From contig RHKP01000026.1 in assembly GCA_008363215.1 (NCBI GenBank), positions 1-38,847 on the forward strand: a stretch of 38,847 bases of DNA, written 5' to 3'. Made by a program: the position numbers and the translations under genes. The notes under the pieces were generated by a model, which did no database searches, was not told the origin of the DNA, and saw only the letters and a program-made list of their open reading frames with translations. How positions within the stretch are numbered: position 1 is the first letter of the stretch; every line of letters starts with the position of its first letter. Shown here in pieces: positions 8,169 through 16,655 of the stretch. The DNA comes from Cyanobacteria bacterium CYA (GTDB lineage: Bacteria; Planctomycetota; Phycisphaerae; Phycisphaerales; UBA1924).

Positions 8169-9605
8169 TCACCCGGCGGCCTTGGCCAGGCCCCGCTCGA
8201 TGCAGGCGAAGATCCGGGGCCAGTATTCGTCCTTCATCACCGGCATCGGCGGCAGCAGGCGGATGTGGTACGGCCCGTGTCCGCAGTAGAACAGGACGAC
8301 GCCCTCTTCCAGGCATGTCTTGCAGGCCTTGTTGACCTTCTCCTTGGCGCCTCCGAATGGCGTGAAACGCATCATCCCGCCGACGCCGTCGACGAGGTCT
8401 TTGACTTCAGGGTTGCCGGGGAACCACTCGGGATGGCGCTCGATCAGCGCGCGAGCGTGCTGGCGGAAGAGATGGTGGTGGTGCGCAAAGGCGCCGTGCG
8501 GGCCGAAGTGATTCGGTTCGTCGAGCAGTTCCAGGACGCGCAGGCCGGTGGTGAAGTCGGTCGTCGTGCCGGTGAAGGTGCCGCTGAGCAGCCCGGGCTT
8601 GGGGTTGTACTGCTCGGTGAAGAGGGTGGCGCACGCCTGCGTGAGTTTGCCGACGCACAGGACATCAATGTATTCGCCGAGGTCGTACATCTCATAGGCG
8701 AACATCCGTTCGGTGCGCCCGAAGGACTGGATCTCATCGTCCCAGATGGCAATCCCGCGGTCGCGGCAGATCTCCATGAGCGCCTTGAAGAAGTCGCGGT
8801 TGGCGACGTTGAACCCGCCCTCACCCTGAACGAGTTCGAAGATGAAGCACGCGTGCTGTCCGGGGTAGCGATTGATGTAGGTTTCCAGTTGCCGGCAGGT
8901 GCGGTCGATGTGGGCCGTCTGTCCGCCGACACGGTCGGCCTCGACTTCGCTGTAGAAGGGCAGGTAGTCGACCAGGGTGGAGAGCGGGATGCCCTGGCGG
9001 TTGCTGGCCGCATCGCCGATCTGTGACATGGTCACGCTGCGTCCCATGAAGCAGTCGGAAAACGCGATGACGCGCGATGCCGGTGCGTGCTTCTGATAGC
9101 AGATCTTGACCGCGCTTTCGTTGGCCATGCACCCGGAGGTGGTGACGAAGGCGTGCTTGAGCCGGCTGGATCGAGAGGCCAGTTCGATGAGTTTCTCGCC
9201 GAAGACGAACGCATCGAGCCCCGACTGGAGGTTGCCGTGCTTGTGGGTGTCTTCAAAACTGCCCAATGCGGCAGCGCGGATCATCTCCGGGTGTGAGTGC
9301 CCGAAGAAGTGCACGCCGATGCCGCAGATCATGTCCCACTTCACGCTCCCGTCGGCCAGTTGCACCAGCGGGCCGTTGCCCAGGCCCGATCCGATGTAGG
9401 GGAACAGGAGCCCTCGTCCTTTGACCGCGTTGGCGCGGTCGAGGAGCCTCTGGTACTCGCCGGCCAGGGCGTGGTCGGGCGGGCAGGCGTCGGTGATGGA
9501 GTTCGAGGCCTCGCGGACCTGGTCGACGATGGTCTCGACGGCGGCGAGGATGGCCGGATTGTCACGCAGGTTCGTCGCGGCATGTGTCGAGGTCGAGGGA
9601 GTCAT
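8169..9605 (-). CDS. Class III PLP aminotransferase, AstC-position (succinylornithine transaminase-like)
   Basis: 478 aa fold-type I aminotransferase. Visible are G-x-G-V-H-F-F-G-H-S-H-P-E (about 95-107), the phosphate-binding T-S-G-C-M-A-N-E-S (156-164), the PLP-ring Asp in W-D-D-E-I-Q-S-F-G-R-T (Asp 290), and the Schiff-base lysine in V-G-K-L-T-Q-A (Lys 320). It lies directly before astA and astD in the order C-A-D, as in the E. coli ast operon, so transamination of N2-succinylornithine is the inferred role. It is about 70 residues longer than E. coli AstC, with an N-terminal extension of about 60 residues, and the active-site surroundings differ. Another omega-amino acid (for example lysine or GABA) is possible. 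Its ATG adjoins the M20 stop, with AAGGG upstream. Confidence 0.82.
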   Translation of the reverse strand: MTPSTSTHAATNLRDNPAILAAVETIVDQVREASNSITDACPPDHALAGEYQRLLDRANAVKGRGLLFPYIGSGLGNGPLVQLADGSVKWDMICGIGVHFFGHSHPEMIRAAALGSFEDTHKHGNLQSGLDAFVFGEKLIELASRSSRLKHAFVTTSGCMANESAVKICYQKHAPASRVIAFSDCFMGRSVTMSQIGDAASNRQGIPLSTLVDYLPFYSEVEADRVGGQTAHIDRTCRQLETYINRYPGQHACFIFELVQGEGGFNVANRDFFKALMEICRDRGIAIWDDEIQSFGRTERMFAYEMYDLGEYIDVLCVGKLTQACATLFTEQYNPKPGLLSGTFTGTTTDFTTGLRVLELLDEPNHFGPHGAFAHHHHLFRQHARALIERHPEWFPGNPEVKDLVDGVGGMMRFTPFGGAKEKVNKACKTCLEEGVVLFYCGHGPYHIRLLPPMPVMKDEYWPRIFACIERGLAKAAG

Positions 9606-10838
9606 TCACAGGCCCTTTCGTGTCGAATCGGTTGAGGAGAGCCCGCCGAGCGTCAGACGATGCACCAGAACGGCCAGCAGTTGGCAGCGCTCGACGAGGC
9701 TGGGAAGTTCAATCCACTCATTTGGGGTGTGCAGCCCGCCGCCGCGCACGCCCAGCGTATCGATTGTCGGCAGACCGGCCTCTTGGAGAATATTCCCGTC
9801 GCAGACGCCCCCTGTCTTGGCAAACGGAAGTTGCTGTCCAAGGTCTTCGGCGGCGGATCTGGCGAACAGCCCGAGAGACTCGACGGCGGGGGTCATGGGC
9901 TTGGCGGGTCGGTTGAAACTGCGTCGGATCTGGACGCCGGGGAGCGCGTCGGGCTCGGTTGCCAGCGCGTCGAGCATCCGGGCGATCTCGTCGCCGACAC
10001 CCGGTGTCGGGAAGCGGACGTTTCCCCAGGCGCGAGCCCGGTCCGGGACGACGTTCGTGGCACTGGAGCCTTCGAGCGGGCCGACGCTGAGGATGCGGCC
10101 TTTTTCGGGGTCGGGCATCCGGCTGACGGACACGAGCGCGTGTGCGAGAGCGTTGACGGCCGAAACGCCGGCGGTGAAGTCGCGTCCGACGTGCGCCGAA
10201 CGCCCGCGGGTTTCGATCATGAACTGCCCGGCTCCCATGCGTTCGATGGCCAGTTCACCCCCTGGCAACGCAGGTTCCAGCGCCAGCCCGAAGTCGTGGC
10301 ACGCGGCCTGTGAGCGCAGAGCGGTCAGGGAATGATAACTCCCGGTTTCCTCGTCGGAGTTGAAAAGGAAGGACCACGAGGCTTCGAGGTTGCACGCTTC
10401 CAGTGCTTCCAGAGCGGCGACGGCAATCACCAGCCCGCCCTTCATGTCCACGCACCCCGGTCCGGTGGCGGTGCGCCCGTCGGATGAGAAGGTCAGTTCG
10501 CGGAAGGAGCCTTCCGGGTTGTGGACGGTGTCGAGATGTCCGGCCAGAAGGATGCGTGGGCGGCCCGGGAGCAGGCGCGAGCAGATGGCGGTGGGGGGCG
10601 CGCCGTTGCCCGACTCGGCGCCGTAGAGCCATCGGGGCTTCGGATCAGCGGCGACGAACTCGACGCCGGCGCCCAGGCGCGTGAGCCTGTGGGTGAAGCG
10701 TTCGCGTGTCTCGTCCAGCGCGGGCGTGTTGAAGCCGCCGGTGGGGATGCCCACGTGAAGCACGAGATCCTCGACCAGGGCTTTGTGGCGTGACTCGATC
10801 AGGCTGCACAATCGCTGTTCGGCAGGGCTGAGCGGCAT
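9606..10838 (-). CDS. M20 family zinc peptidase/deacylase (candidate AstE replacement)
   Basis: 410 aa dinuclear zinc hydrolase of the M20 family (ArgE/DapE/CPG2 type). All ligand motifs are present: G-H-L-D-T-V (His 101, Asp 103), G-C-V-D-M-K-G-G (Asp 131), S-D-E-E-T-G-S (Glu 163/164), A-L-E-P-A (Glu 188) and C-terminal L-H-T-P-N-E-W-I-E. The dimerisation domain with R-G-R-S-A-H-V-G lies near 211-218. It is the first gene of a minus-strand cluster with AstC-, AstA- and AstD-like proteins. The usual last enzyme, AstE, belongs to a different family (M14-like), so this protein could hydrolyse N-succinylglutamate to glutamate and succinate. That is inference. The start at 10838 lacks a strong ribosome site; upstream frame to 10994 is not family-like. 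Confidence 0.85.
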   Translation of the reverse strand: MPLSPAEQRLCSLIESRHKALVEDLVLHVGIPTGGFNTPALDETRERFTHRLTRLGAGVEFVAADPKPRWLYGAESGNGAPPTAICSRLLPGRPRILLAGHLDTVHNPEGSFRELTFSSDGRTATGPGCVDMKGGLVIAVAALEALEACNLEASWSFLFNSDEETGSYHSLTALRSQAACHDFGLALEPALPGGELAIERMGAGQFMIETRGRSAHVGRDFTAGVSAVNALAHALVSVSRMPDPEKGRILSVGPLEGSSATNVVPDRARAWGNVRFPTPGVGDEIARMLDALATEPDALPGVQIRRSFNRPAKPMTPAVESLGLFARSAAEDLGQQLPFAKTGGVCDGNILQEAGLPTIDTLGVRGGGLHTPNEWIELPSLVERCQLLAVLVHRLTLGGLSSTDSTRKGL

Positions 10839-11041
10839 GGACAGACTGTAGGTTGACAGTGTGAGAGCGGGGGAATCAGCAGAACAGCAGCGCCGCAAAG
10901 CAGGAAAGCGGGACGCACGAATGCATCGTGCCGGCTGCCCTGTCTTCGAGATTGCTGCCTGACCGGCTGGAAGCCGCTCCCTCTGGTTCCACAACGCCGG
11001 AAACCGGCATTGCCGGCACCCGCGCGATCAGACCCGCACGA

Positions 11042-12991
11042 TCAGACGCGGACGCGCGCAGCGTAGACGAACCACTCGATGAGGAGCAGGGCGCCGGCGA
11101 CGGCGATGAGCAGAGGCCAAAGTTCGCGCAGGCCTTCGAGTTGCAAGGCAGGCAGCGCGCTTGTGCCTCCGATGGTCAGGTCGGTCCGAGACTCGAGGCG
11201 GCTTTCGTCGGCGTGGAGGAAATTGACCGCGATGACGGGCGGCGCGATGCCGGCGCCCTGCCAGACGCCGGTGCGTGCGAAGAGCCCGAGTGAGAGCGGG
11301 CCGGCGTCGACGTTCTGACGCGTGATGCGCCGGTCGCCGGGGCCTCGCAACTGGAGTTGGGGCGTGGGTGCAAGGACACGCACGACGACGGGGTCGGTGG
11401 TGGTAAAGGCCGAGGTCGAGCGGCTGGCGCCGGCGCCGGTCAGTTCCTCCACGGCGTTGAAGAGGAAGACGGGGAAACTGAAGTGTAGAGGCCAGTTGCT
11501 GTCGCTGACCGCGAAGCGGACGAGCACGTGATCGGCGCGGCGGGTCTGGAGCAGGGTGATCAGTGCGCCGTCGCGTGCCAGCGCCAGGTCGCTGACGCGG
11601 CCGAGCGTTTCGAGCCAGGCGCGCGGTGCGGGCCCAAGCCAACGGTCGACCTGCACCGCGTCCAGAGTCAGATCACGCATCACGGGCGAGCGACGCTCCC
11701 AGGAGAGGATCATGCCGGCCAGGTCGTGGTTGCCCGCCACGTTCGGCTCTCCGGGGAGTGTGGCGCCGAAAATCAGGGTCGGCACTTCGGGCAAAGCCGT
11801 GGGGCTGACGCGATCGAAGACAAGCAGGTCGAACTGCCCGCGGGCCTGCTGCTCTACCTCGACGAACTGCCGGTGCGGCATGACACGCAGCGCACGCAGC
11901 GGCATCTCACGCAGCGCGTCGGCGAGGAACAGGTCCGCGTCGGAGTCGTCGGGATGCACCAGCAACACGCGCGGGCGCAGAGCGATCGGCAGGTAGACGG
12001 CGGCCGCGTCGTCGGCGGCGAGCAGGTCTTCGGCGTCGATGGCGCAGGCGATCAGAGCGTCGCCGGGGACGTTGAGGTCGAAGGTGCGACCGATCGAACC
12101 GGGGCCGAAAGAGTCTTGCGCGGGCACGACGATCGCGTGTCGATCGAGCACCTGGCCGTCGAGCAAGACAGCCAGGGTGACGGGTCGGGGCCGCGAGAAT
12201 GTGGATTGCAGTCGGATGAAAAGGCGGGCGCGGAAGAGGTTGGCATCGTCGCGGGCGGCCGAGCAGGCGACGATGGCGACGTTGCCCGAGTTCGGCGGGG
12301 GCGCGACGGGCACGGGCTCGAAAGTGATGGTGGCGCCGGCCAGCGACAGCGGGCCCTGGTCAAAGAGCGCGCCGTCGGAGAAGACCGAGACGATGGGGGA
12401 GGTCGGCGACTCGTTTTCGGCGGCGTCACGCGAGAGGAGGGTTTCGACCAGTCGCAGCGCCGGTTCAAGTCGTCCGGGCTGGTCGGTCGGCTCGACGGCG
12501 TCCAGGGCGCTGCGCAGCCCGGAAAGCGTGTCGGCAGGCGCCGAAGCAATGGCCGCGTCGTGGGCGAAGGTGATGACGGTGATCGAGCAACCGCCGGGGG
12601 CGCGCATGAGACGGCGTCCGACGTCAAGGGCGCGCTGCTTGGCGGCGTCAAGACGCGGCGCGCCCTCGGGGGCGTCGGTGGCCTGCATGGAGCAGGACGT
12701 GTCGATCAGGAAAAAGGCGCGGGACGCAGCGCCGCCGCCGCCCTCTAACGCCGGGCGCGCCAGTGCCAGCAGAAACAGCGCGAGGATCAGCAGGTGCAGA
12801 ATCAGAAGGGTGGAGGGGCGGATCCAGCGGAAGGGGACGTTGACGTGCACGTCGTGGACGGCCTGTTCCCAGAGCATGGTCGAACTTACGGTCAGCGGGC
12901 GACGGCGCAGACGCAGGAAGTAGAAGAGGAGGAGCGGGGGGAGCGTGAACAGCGCCCCGACAAGCCCGGCCAGCGGGGCCAGGAACGTCAT
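11042..12991 (-). CDS. BatA-type VWA domain membrane protein
   Basis: 649 aa. It has an N-terminal BatA domain with two membrane segments (about 5-28 and 60-80). A VWA domain opens with F-F-L-I-D-T-S-C-S-M, an intact D-x-S-x-S metal site near residue 95. A long extracytoplasmic region with beta-rich segments follows, and then a C-terminal membrane helix (L-L-I-A-V-A-G-A-L-L-L-I) before a short basic tail. Such proteins accompany MoxR ATPases and DUF58 proteins in envelope-related systems of unknown mechanism. Its ATG overlaps the rlmE stop by four bases, so it is co-transcribed with rlmE rather than with moxR or the DUF58 gene. A direct repeat of CGATCAGAC (about 11020-11045) and a short GCCGG-AAA-CCGGC hairpin lie at its 3' end. 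Confidence 0.85.
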   Translation of the reverse strand: MTFLAPLAGLVGALFTLPPLLLFYFLRLRRRPLTVSSTMLWEQAVHDVHVNVPFRWIRPSTLLILHLLILALFLLALARPALEGGGGAASRAFFLIDTSCSMQATDAPEGAPRLDAAKQRALDVGRRLMRAPGGCSITVITFAHDAAIASAPADTLSGLRSALDAVEPTDQPGRLEPALRLVETLLSRDAAENESPTSPIVSVFSDGALFDQGPLSLAGATITFEPVPVAPPPNSGNVAIVACSAARDDANLFRARLFIRLQSTFSRPRPVTLAVLLDGQVLDRHAIVVPAQDSFGPGSIGRTFDLNVPGDALIACAIDAEDLLAADDAAAVYLPIALRPRVLLVHPDDSDADLFLADALREMPLRALRVMPHRQFVEVEQQARGQFDLLVFDRVSPTALPEVPTLIFGATLPGEPNVAGNHDLAGMILSWERRSPVMRDLTLDAVQVDRWLGPAPRAWLETLGRVSDLALARDGALITLLQTRRADHVLVRFAVSDSNWPLHFSFPVFLFNAVEELTGAGASRSTSAFTTTDPVVVRVLAPTPQLQLRGPGDRRITRQNVDAGPLSLGLFARTGVWQGAGIAPPVIAVNFLHADESRLESRTDLTIGGTSALPALQLEGLRELWPLLIAVAGALLLIEWFVYAARVRV

Positions 12992-13584
12992 GCCCGGACT
13001 CCGGCTTTCATGCCCTTGGCGACGATGAAGGTCTCCCGTGAGACTTCACGGCTGGACTGGGGTTTGAAGAGTTTGACGGCCGTGAAGAGGGCGCGGGTCT
13101 CCTGGACCACGCCGGGGGTCTCGCCGCCTTCGAGGATCTTCATGACCAGCGAGCCGCCCGGGCGGAGAAGAATGGGGGTGACGGCCAGGACGTCGCGACA
13201 GAGCGAGGCGGAGACGAGGTCGTCGCCTGAGCCGGAGGTGTTGGGAGCCATGTCGGACAGAACGACGTCAAAGGGCGGCTCGACGGGGAGAGAGCAGAGG
13301 TCGAGGCGGGTGACGTCGCCGACGAGGGTGGTCACGCCCGGAGGCATGGCGTGCTCGACTCTCTTGAGGTCGATGCCGAGAATCCGGGCTCCCGGTCCGG
13401 TGCGCTGCGTGACGACCTGCAACCATGACCCCGGTGCGCACCCGAGGTCGATGATGCGGCGTGCGCCGTTGAGGATGTGGAACTTTTCGTCGATTTCAAT
13501 GAGTTTGAAGGCAGACCGAGCCAGAAAACCCTCTGCCTTGGCGCGATGGAAGTATGTATCTTGGACGCGTCTGGGGCGAGGCAT
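12988..13584 (-). CDS. rlmE: 23S rRNA (uridine-2'-O)-methyltransferase RlmE/FtsJ
   Basis: About 198 aa, the size of E. coli RlmE (209). It methylates the 2'-O of U2552 in the 23S rRNA A-loop using SAM. The K-D-K-E catalytic tetrad is visible: Lys in R-S-A-F-K-L-I-E-I-D, Asp in L-S-D-M-A-P-N-T-S-G, Lys in V-M-K-I-L-E-G and Glu in S-R-E-T-F-I-V-A-K-G. The SAM motif I-I-D-L-G-C-A-P-G-S-W-L-Q-V-V is intact. The start is ATG 13584 or TTG 13590; both abut the divergent kinase gene. It leads a two-gene operon with the BatA-type gene through an ATGA overlap. Confidence 0.93.
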   Translation of the reverse strand: MPRPRRVQDTYFHRAKAEGFLARSAFKLIEIDEKFHILNGARRIIDLGCAPGSWLQVVTQRTGPGARILGIDLKRVEHAMPPGVTTLVGDVTRLDLCSLPVEPPFDVVLSDMAPNTSGSGDDLVSASLCRDVLAVTPILLRPGGSLVMKILEGGETPGVVQETRALFTAVKLFKPQSSREVSRETFIVAKGMKAGVRA

Positions 13585-13589
13585 GGGCA

Positions 13590-14663
13590 ATGGTAGCGGA
13601 GAGGGCGGCAGGCGTGAGCGAAGCGAGAGATGAGCAGGAGCGGGCGCTGGAGATGGCGCGGGGGCAGGCCGAGGCCGCCCGGCGACGAGGATCGCAGCGA
13701 GGCCCGGTCGATCCGACGCGGATCGGGGAGTATGAAATCGTCGCTCGGATCGGCACGGGCGGCATGGGCATCGTCTACCTGGCCGAACACGCGCAGACGC
13801 GGAAAGTGGCGGCGGTGAAGGTGCTGCGCCCCGGGCTGGAATCAGCGAGTGCGGCGCGGCGATTCGAGCAGGAGATCGACATCCTGCGGCGGCTGGACCA
13901 TCCGAACATCGCGCGGATCTACGAGGCGGGCACCACCGAGCACGCCGGCGCAGAGCGGGCCTGGTATGCGATGGAGTACGTCGCCGGACGGCACGTCATC
14001 CGGCACAGCGAGATCAACTCGTTGGCGGTGGAGCGGCGATTGTCGATGATGGGAATGGTGTGCGGGGCGTTGGCGCATGCGCACGAGAGCGGAGTGCTGC
14101 ACCGCGACATCAAGCCGCACAACATCCTGGTGGAACTTCCAGGGACGCCGAAGTTGATGGACTTCGGGGTGGCTCGTCTGACTCAGGGCGACAAGACGAC
14201 GATGCACACGCAGATCGGGCAGGTGCTCGGGACGGTGCAATACATGTCGCCCGAGCAGATCAGGGGGAATCACGACGAACTGGATGCACGCTCGGATATC
14301 TATGCGCTTGGGGTGGTGCTGTACGAACTGTGCTGCGGGAGGCTGCCATACCCCCATGACGCGCGGGATACGCCGGCGCTGCTGCGGGCGATGCGAGAGG
14401 GCAATCCGACTCCCCCGCGGGAGGCCAATCCGGAGTTGAGCCAGCAGGTCGAACGGGTGATTCTGACAGCAATGACGGGCGATCCGGCGGGGCGGTACCC
14501 CTCGGCCCAGGCGATGGGGGATGACATCGCACGCATGTTGCGCGGCGAGCGCGTGCAGGGCGTGCCAACGATCGAGGGGCCTTCGAAGAAGTCGCGCGGA
14601 CTGGGCGCAAGCCTGTCACGCCTGTTCGGGCGGGGCGGATCTAGCGACGCAGCGCCAGGATGA
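13590..14663 (+). CDS. Soluble serine/threonine protein kinase
   Basis: 357 aa Hanks-type kinase. The glycine loop is G-T-G-G-M-G-I-V-Y (about 55-63), the ATP-binding Lys is in A-A-V-K-V-L (Lys 77), the C-helix Glu is near 95, the catalytic loop is H-R-D-I-K-P-H-N (171-178), DFG is at 191-193 and the APE-equivalent is M-S-P-E-Q. All catalytic residues are present, so it should be active. Unlike most PknB-type kinases, no transmembrane helix or sensor domain follows; the protein ends in a Gly/Ser/Arg-rich tail of about 40 residues. The start is uncertain (ATG 13590, GTG 13614 or ATG 13653). Its 3' end overlaps the convergent membrane/coiled-coil gene by 23 bases. The substrate is unknown. Confidence 0.92.
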   Translation: MVAERAAGVSEARDEQERALEMARGQAEAARRRGSQRGPVDPTRIGEYEIVARIGTGGMGIVYLAEHAQTRKVAAVKVLRPGLESASAARRFEQEIDILRRLDHPNIARIYEAGTTEHAGAERAWYAMEYVAGRHVIRHSEINSLAVERRLSMMGMVCGALAHAHESGVLHRDIKPHNILVELPGTPKLMDFGVARLTQGDKTTMHTQIGQVLGTVQYMSPEQIRGNHDELDARSDIYALGVVLYELCCGRLPYPHDARDTPALLRAMREGNPTPPREANPELSQQVERVILTAMTGDPAGRYPSAQAMGDDIARMLRGERVQGVPTIEGPSKKSRGLGASLSRLFGRGGSSDAAPG

Positions 14664-15201
14664 GTTCGATCTCGCCGACGGACCGGTTGACACGCCGCGC
14701 GATCTGCGCCGAGTCGCAGCCCTTCTCGGCCATTTCGAGCACCTGGCGCTCGACCGAGCCGGGGCCGGAAGACATCGACGTCGCCGGTGCGGCGGGCGCC
14801 GCAGTCGGGACGGGAGCGAGTTGGTCCAGGCGGGCCAGGCGTTCGTCGGCCTGTTCCATGAGCAGTTCCAGGCGTGCGGCCTTGGCGTCGAGCATTTTGA
14901 CCAGGCGCACGGCCAGTTCGTTGGCTTCGGCCATGACGGACTCGATCGGCTCGCGGGCGGCGTTGGTGACAGCGCGATGATGCGCGATGACTTCGCGGGG
15001 GTCTTTCGTGCCCGCCGCCAGGCGCCCCCGGCTGGTGCGCATCATCCGGAAGAGCGTGAGCAGCAGCAGGAGCGTGCCGAAGCCGATCAGAAAGGTCGAA
15101 AGCACGTGGCTGGTGGAGTCAGCCGGCTCTCGCCCGTCGCCGGGCTGAACGGCCACTTCGGAGAGGGCTTGCGCGGGCGTTGACTGCACGATTCCTATCA
15201 T
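14641..15201 (-). CDS. Membrane-anchored coiled-coil protein with a C-terminal HTH-like segment (DUF6115/DUF2802-like)
   Basis: 186 aa from the ATG at 15201. An N-terminal polar stretch is followed by one hydrophobic helix (V-L-S-T-F-L-I-G-F-G-T-L-L-L-L-L, about 30-50). A long charged helix follows (about 65-135), then an Ala/Pro-rich linker. The final 40 residues (L-E-M-A-E-K-G-C-D-S-A-Q-I-A-R-R-V-N-R-S-V-G-E-I-E-L-I split around a turn) resemble the helix-turn-helix tail of DUF6115/DUF2802-type proteins. The frame remains open upstream to 16086, but that part is the antisense of tilS and is not coding. The start lies six bases from the divergent tilS start. Function is unknown. Confidence 0.75.
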   Translation of the reverse strand: MIGIVQSTPAQALSEVAVQPGDGREPADSTSHVLSTFLIGFGTLLLLLTLFRMMRTSRGRLAAGTKDPREVIAHHRAVTNAAREPIESVMAEANELAVRLVKMLDAKAARLELLMEQADERLARLDQLAPVPTAAPAAPATSMSSGPGSVERQVLEMAEKGCDSAQIARRVNRSVGEIELILALRR

Positions 15202-15207
15202 CGGCCG

Positions 15208-16230
15208 ATGACCACGCCGAGTGCGATCGAGTTGCCGGGCCCGCGCGATCCGTTCGTGCGGAAGGTCCGGGCGGGATGGCGCTCGCTGACGGGTGGTTCG
15301 GCGATCCGGGACTCGGAACGTGCGACGTTGATCGCCTGTTCGGGAGGCGCAGATTCTGCGGCCTTGGTGCTGGCGTTGGCCGACCGAAGCCCGACCGTGG
15401 CGCACGTCGTGCATGACTGGCGGCCGGCGGAGGAGGCATTGGCCGATCGCGACGCGACGCGGGCGCTGGCGGAGGGACTGGGATTGCGGTTCTTCGAGCG
15501 GCACGTGACGGTGCGAGGCCAGGCGGCAAACATCGAGGCGATCGCACGGCGCCAGCGCTATCAGGCGCTGGGCGCGATGGCCGAAGAGTGCGGGCTGAGG
15601 TTCGTAGCGACCGGGCACCACGCCGACGACCAGTTGGAGACGCTGCTGCTGCGCTTGTGCCGCGGTGCCGGGGTGCATGGGATGAGGGGGATCGCGCCAC
15701 GGCGGGCTCTGGGGGCTGTGGAAGTTATCCGTCCGATGCTGGGGGTGCGTCGCAGCCAGTGCGAGGCGCTGTGTGCGCGCTGCGGGTATGTATGGCGCGT
15801 CGACGCGACGAACATGGACACCGCACGGGCACGGGCGGCGCTGCGCCGGCGTGTGCTTCCGCCCCTGCTGGAGATCCAGCCGCAGGCGATCGAGAACTCT
15901 GAGCGCGTGGCAAGGCAGATGCGCCGGGCGGCGGCGCACCTGCACGAGCAGGCGGCGGCGCTGCTGGAATCTTCCGAAAAAGGCGCGGGTTGTCTGACGT
16001 GGCAGCGTGCAACGCTGCGCGCGAGCGACGAGTGGGTGCTCGGGCAGATGCTCCGTCTGGCGGCGCTGCGGGTGAGCGGAGTGCATGGGGCCGATCGTCG
16101 CGGGGCGCGCCCGGTGGGGGCGTGCGTGCGTGCCATCCGCGATCAGAAAGGCGGGCGGCGGGAGTTGACATGGGGCGGCGTGCGCGTCGTCATCGAGCGC
16201 GAGATGGTGATGATGAAGGAGGATGCGTGA
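15208..16230 (+). CDS. tilS: tRNA(Ile)-lysidine synthetase TilS
   Basis: 340 aa N-type PP-loop ATP pyrophosphatase. It converts the wobble cytidine of tRNA-Ile(CAU) to lysidine, changing its decoding from AUG to AUA. The PP-loop S-G-G-A-D-S is near residue 45. The family signatures H-H-A-D-D-Q-L-E-T-L-L-L-R-L-C-R-G-A-G (about 136-154) and I-R-P-M-L-G-V (about 173-179) are intact. It is somewhat shorter than E. coli TilS (432 aa) because the C-terminal tRNA-binding domains are reduced, which is common in compact TilS types. It starts seven bases from a divergent gene, and its stop overlaps the next start as TGATG, so the downstream gene is translationally coupled. Confidence 0.92.
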   Translation: MTTPSAIELPGPRDPFVRKVRAGWRSLTGGSAIRDSERATLIACSGGADSAALVLALADRSPTVAHVVHDWRPAEEALADRDATRALAEGLGLRFFERHVTVRGQAANIEAIARRQRYQALGAMAEECGLRFVATGHHADDQLETLLLRLCRGAGVHGMRGIAPRRALGAVEVIRPMLGVRRSQCEALCARCGYVWRVDATNMDTARARAALRRRVLPPLLEIQPQAIENSERVARQMRRAAAHLHEQAAALLESSEKGAGCLTWQRATLRASDEWVLGQMLRLAALRVSGVHGADRRGARPVGACVRAIRDQKGGRRELTWGGVRVVIEREMVMMKEDA

Positions 16231-16655
16231 TGTCCGGTGAAGCGAGGGTGCTGCTGGTGGGACACTGCGGGCCGGACGCGTTCATGCTGCGCCGGGCGGT
16301 CAAGGCGGTGCTGCGAACCGAGCATGTGGAGTCGGTCAACTCGGCCGGTGATCTGGAGGCGCTGGTGGAGCGTGCGGACCTGGCGCTGGTGAACCGCGTG
16401 CTTGATGGAGATTTTGGGACCGACAGCGGGGTGGAGTTGATCCGCACGCGAGCGCGCTCCGGGAAGACACGGTGGATGCTGGTGAGCAACTATGCTGATG
16501 CGCAGGCAGCGGCCGAGGCGGCCGGAGCGCTCCCGGGATTCGGCAAGGCTGAAGTGAACAGTGACAAGGCCAGGCGCCGGCTCGCAGGCGCGCTGGCAAG
16601 CGTTGAGAGGAACGTCGATGATCCGCAGTCCGATCAAGGTCGAGGAGTTTCGTGA
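16230..16655 (+). CDS. Degenerate receiver-like protein between tilS and the M24 peptidase
   Basis: 141 aa from ATG 16230, with a near-perfect AAGGAGG seven bases upstream. The pattern A-R-V-L-L-V-G...A-D-L-A-L-V-N-R-V-L-D-G...G-V-E-L-I...W-M-L-V-S-N-Y-A-D-A follows a CheY-like receiver. The acidic pair after strand 1 is missing (G-H-C-G in place of D-D), and the phospho-Asp position appears to be Asn (L-V-N-R-V). The Ser/Thr position is kept (V-S-N) and a Lys is present near G-F-G-K. It is therefore probably a phosphorylation-independent pseudo-receiver, a structural inference from motifs. It is coupled to tilS by TGATG, and its 3' end overlaps the next gene by 38 bases. Confidence 0.8.
   Translation: MSGEARVLLVGHCGPDAFMLRRAVKAVLRTEHVESVNSAGDLEALVERADLALVNRVLDGDFGTDSGVELIRTRARSGKTRWMLVSNYADAQAAAEAAGALPGFGKAEVNSDKARRRLAGALASVERNVDDPQSDQGRGVS

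Noticed and set aside
15202..16086. N-terminal extension of the membrane coiled-coil gene across tilS
   Set aside because: Composition is Arg/Pro/His-rich shadow of tilS; the membrane helix and a natural start follow at 15201.
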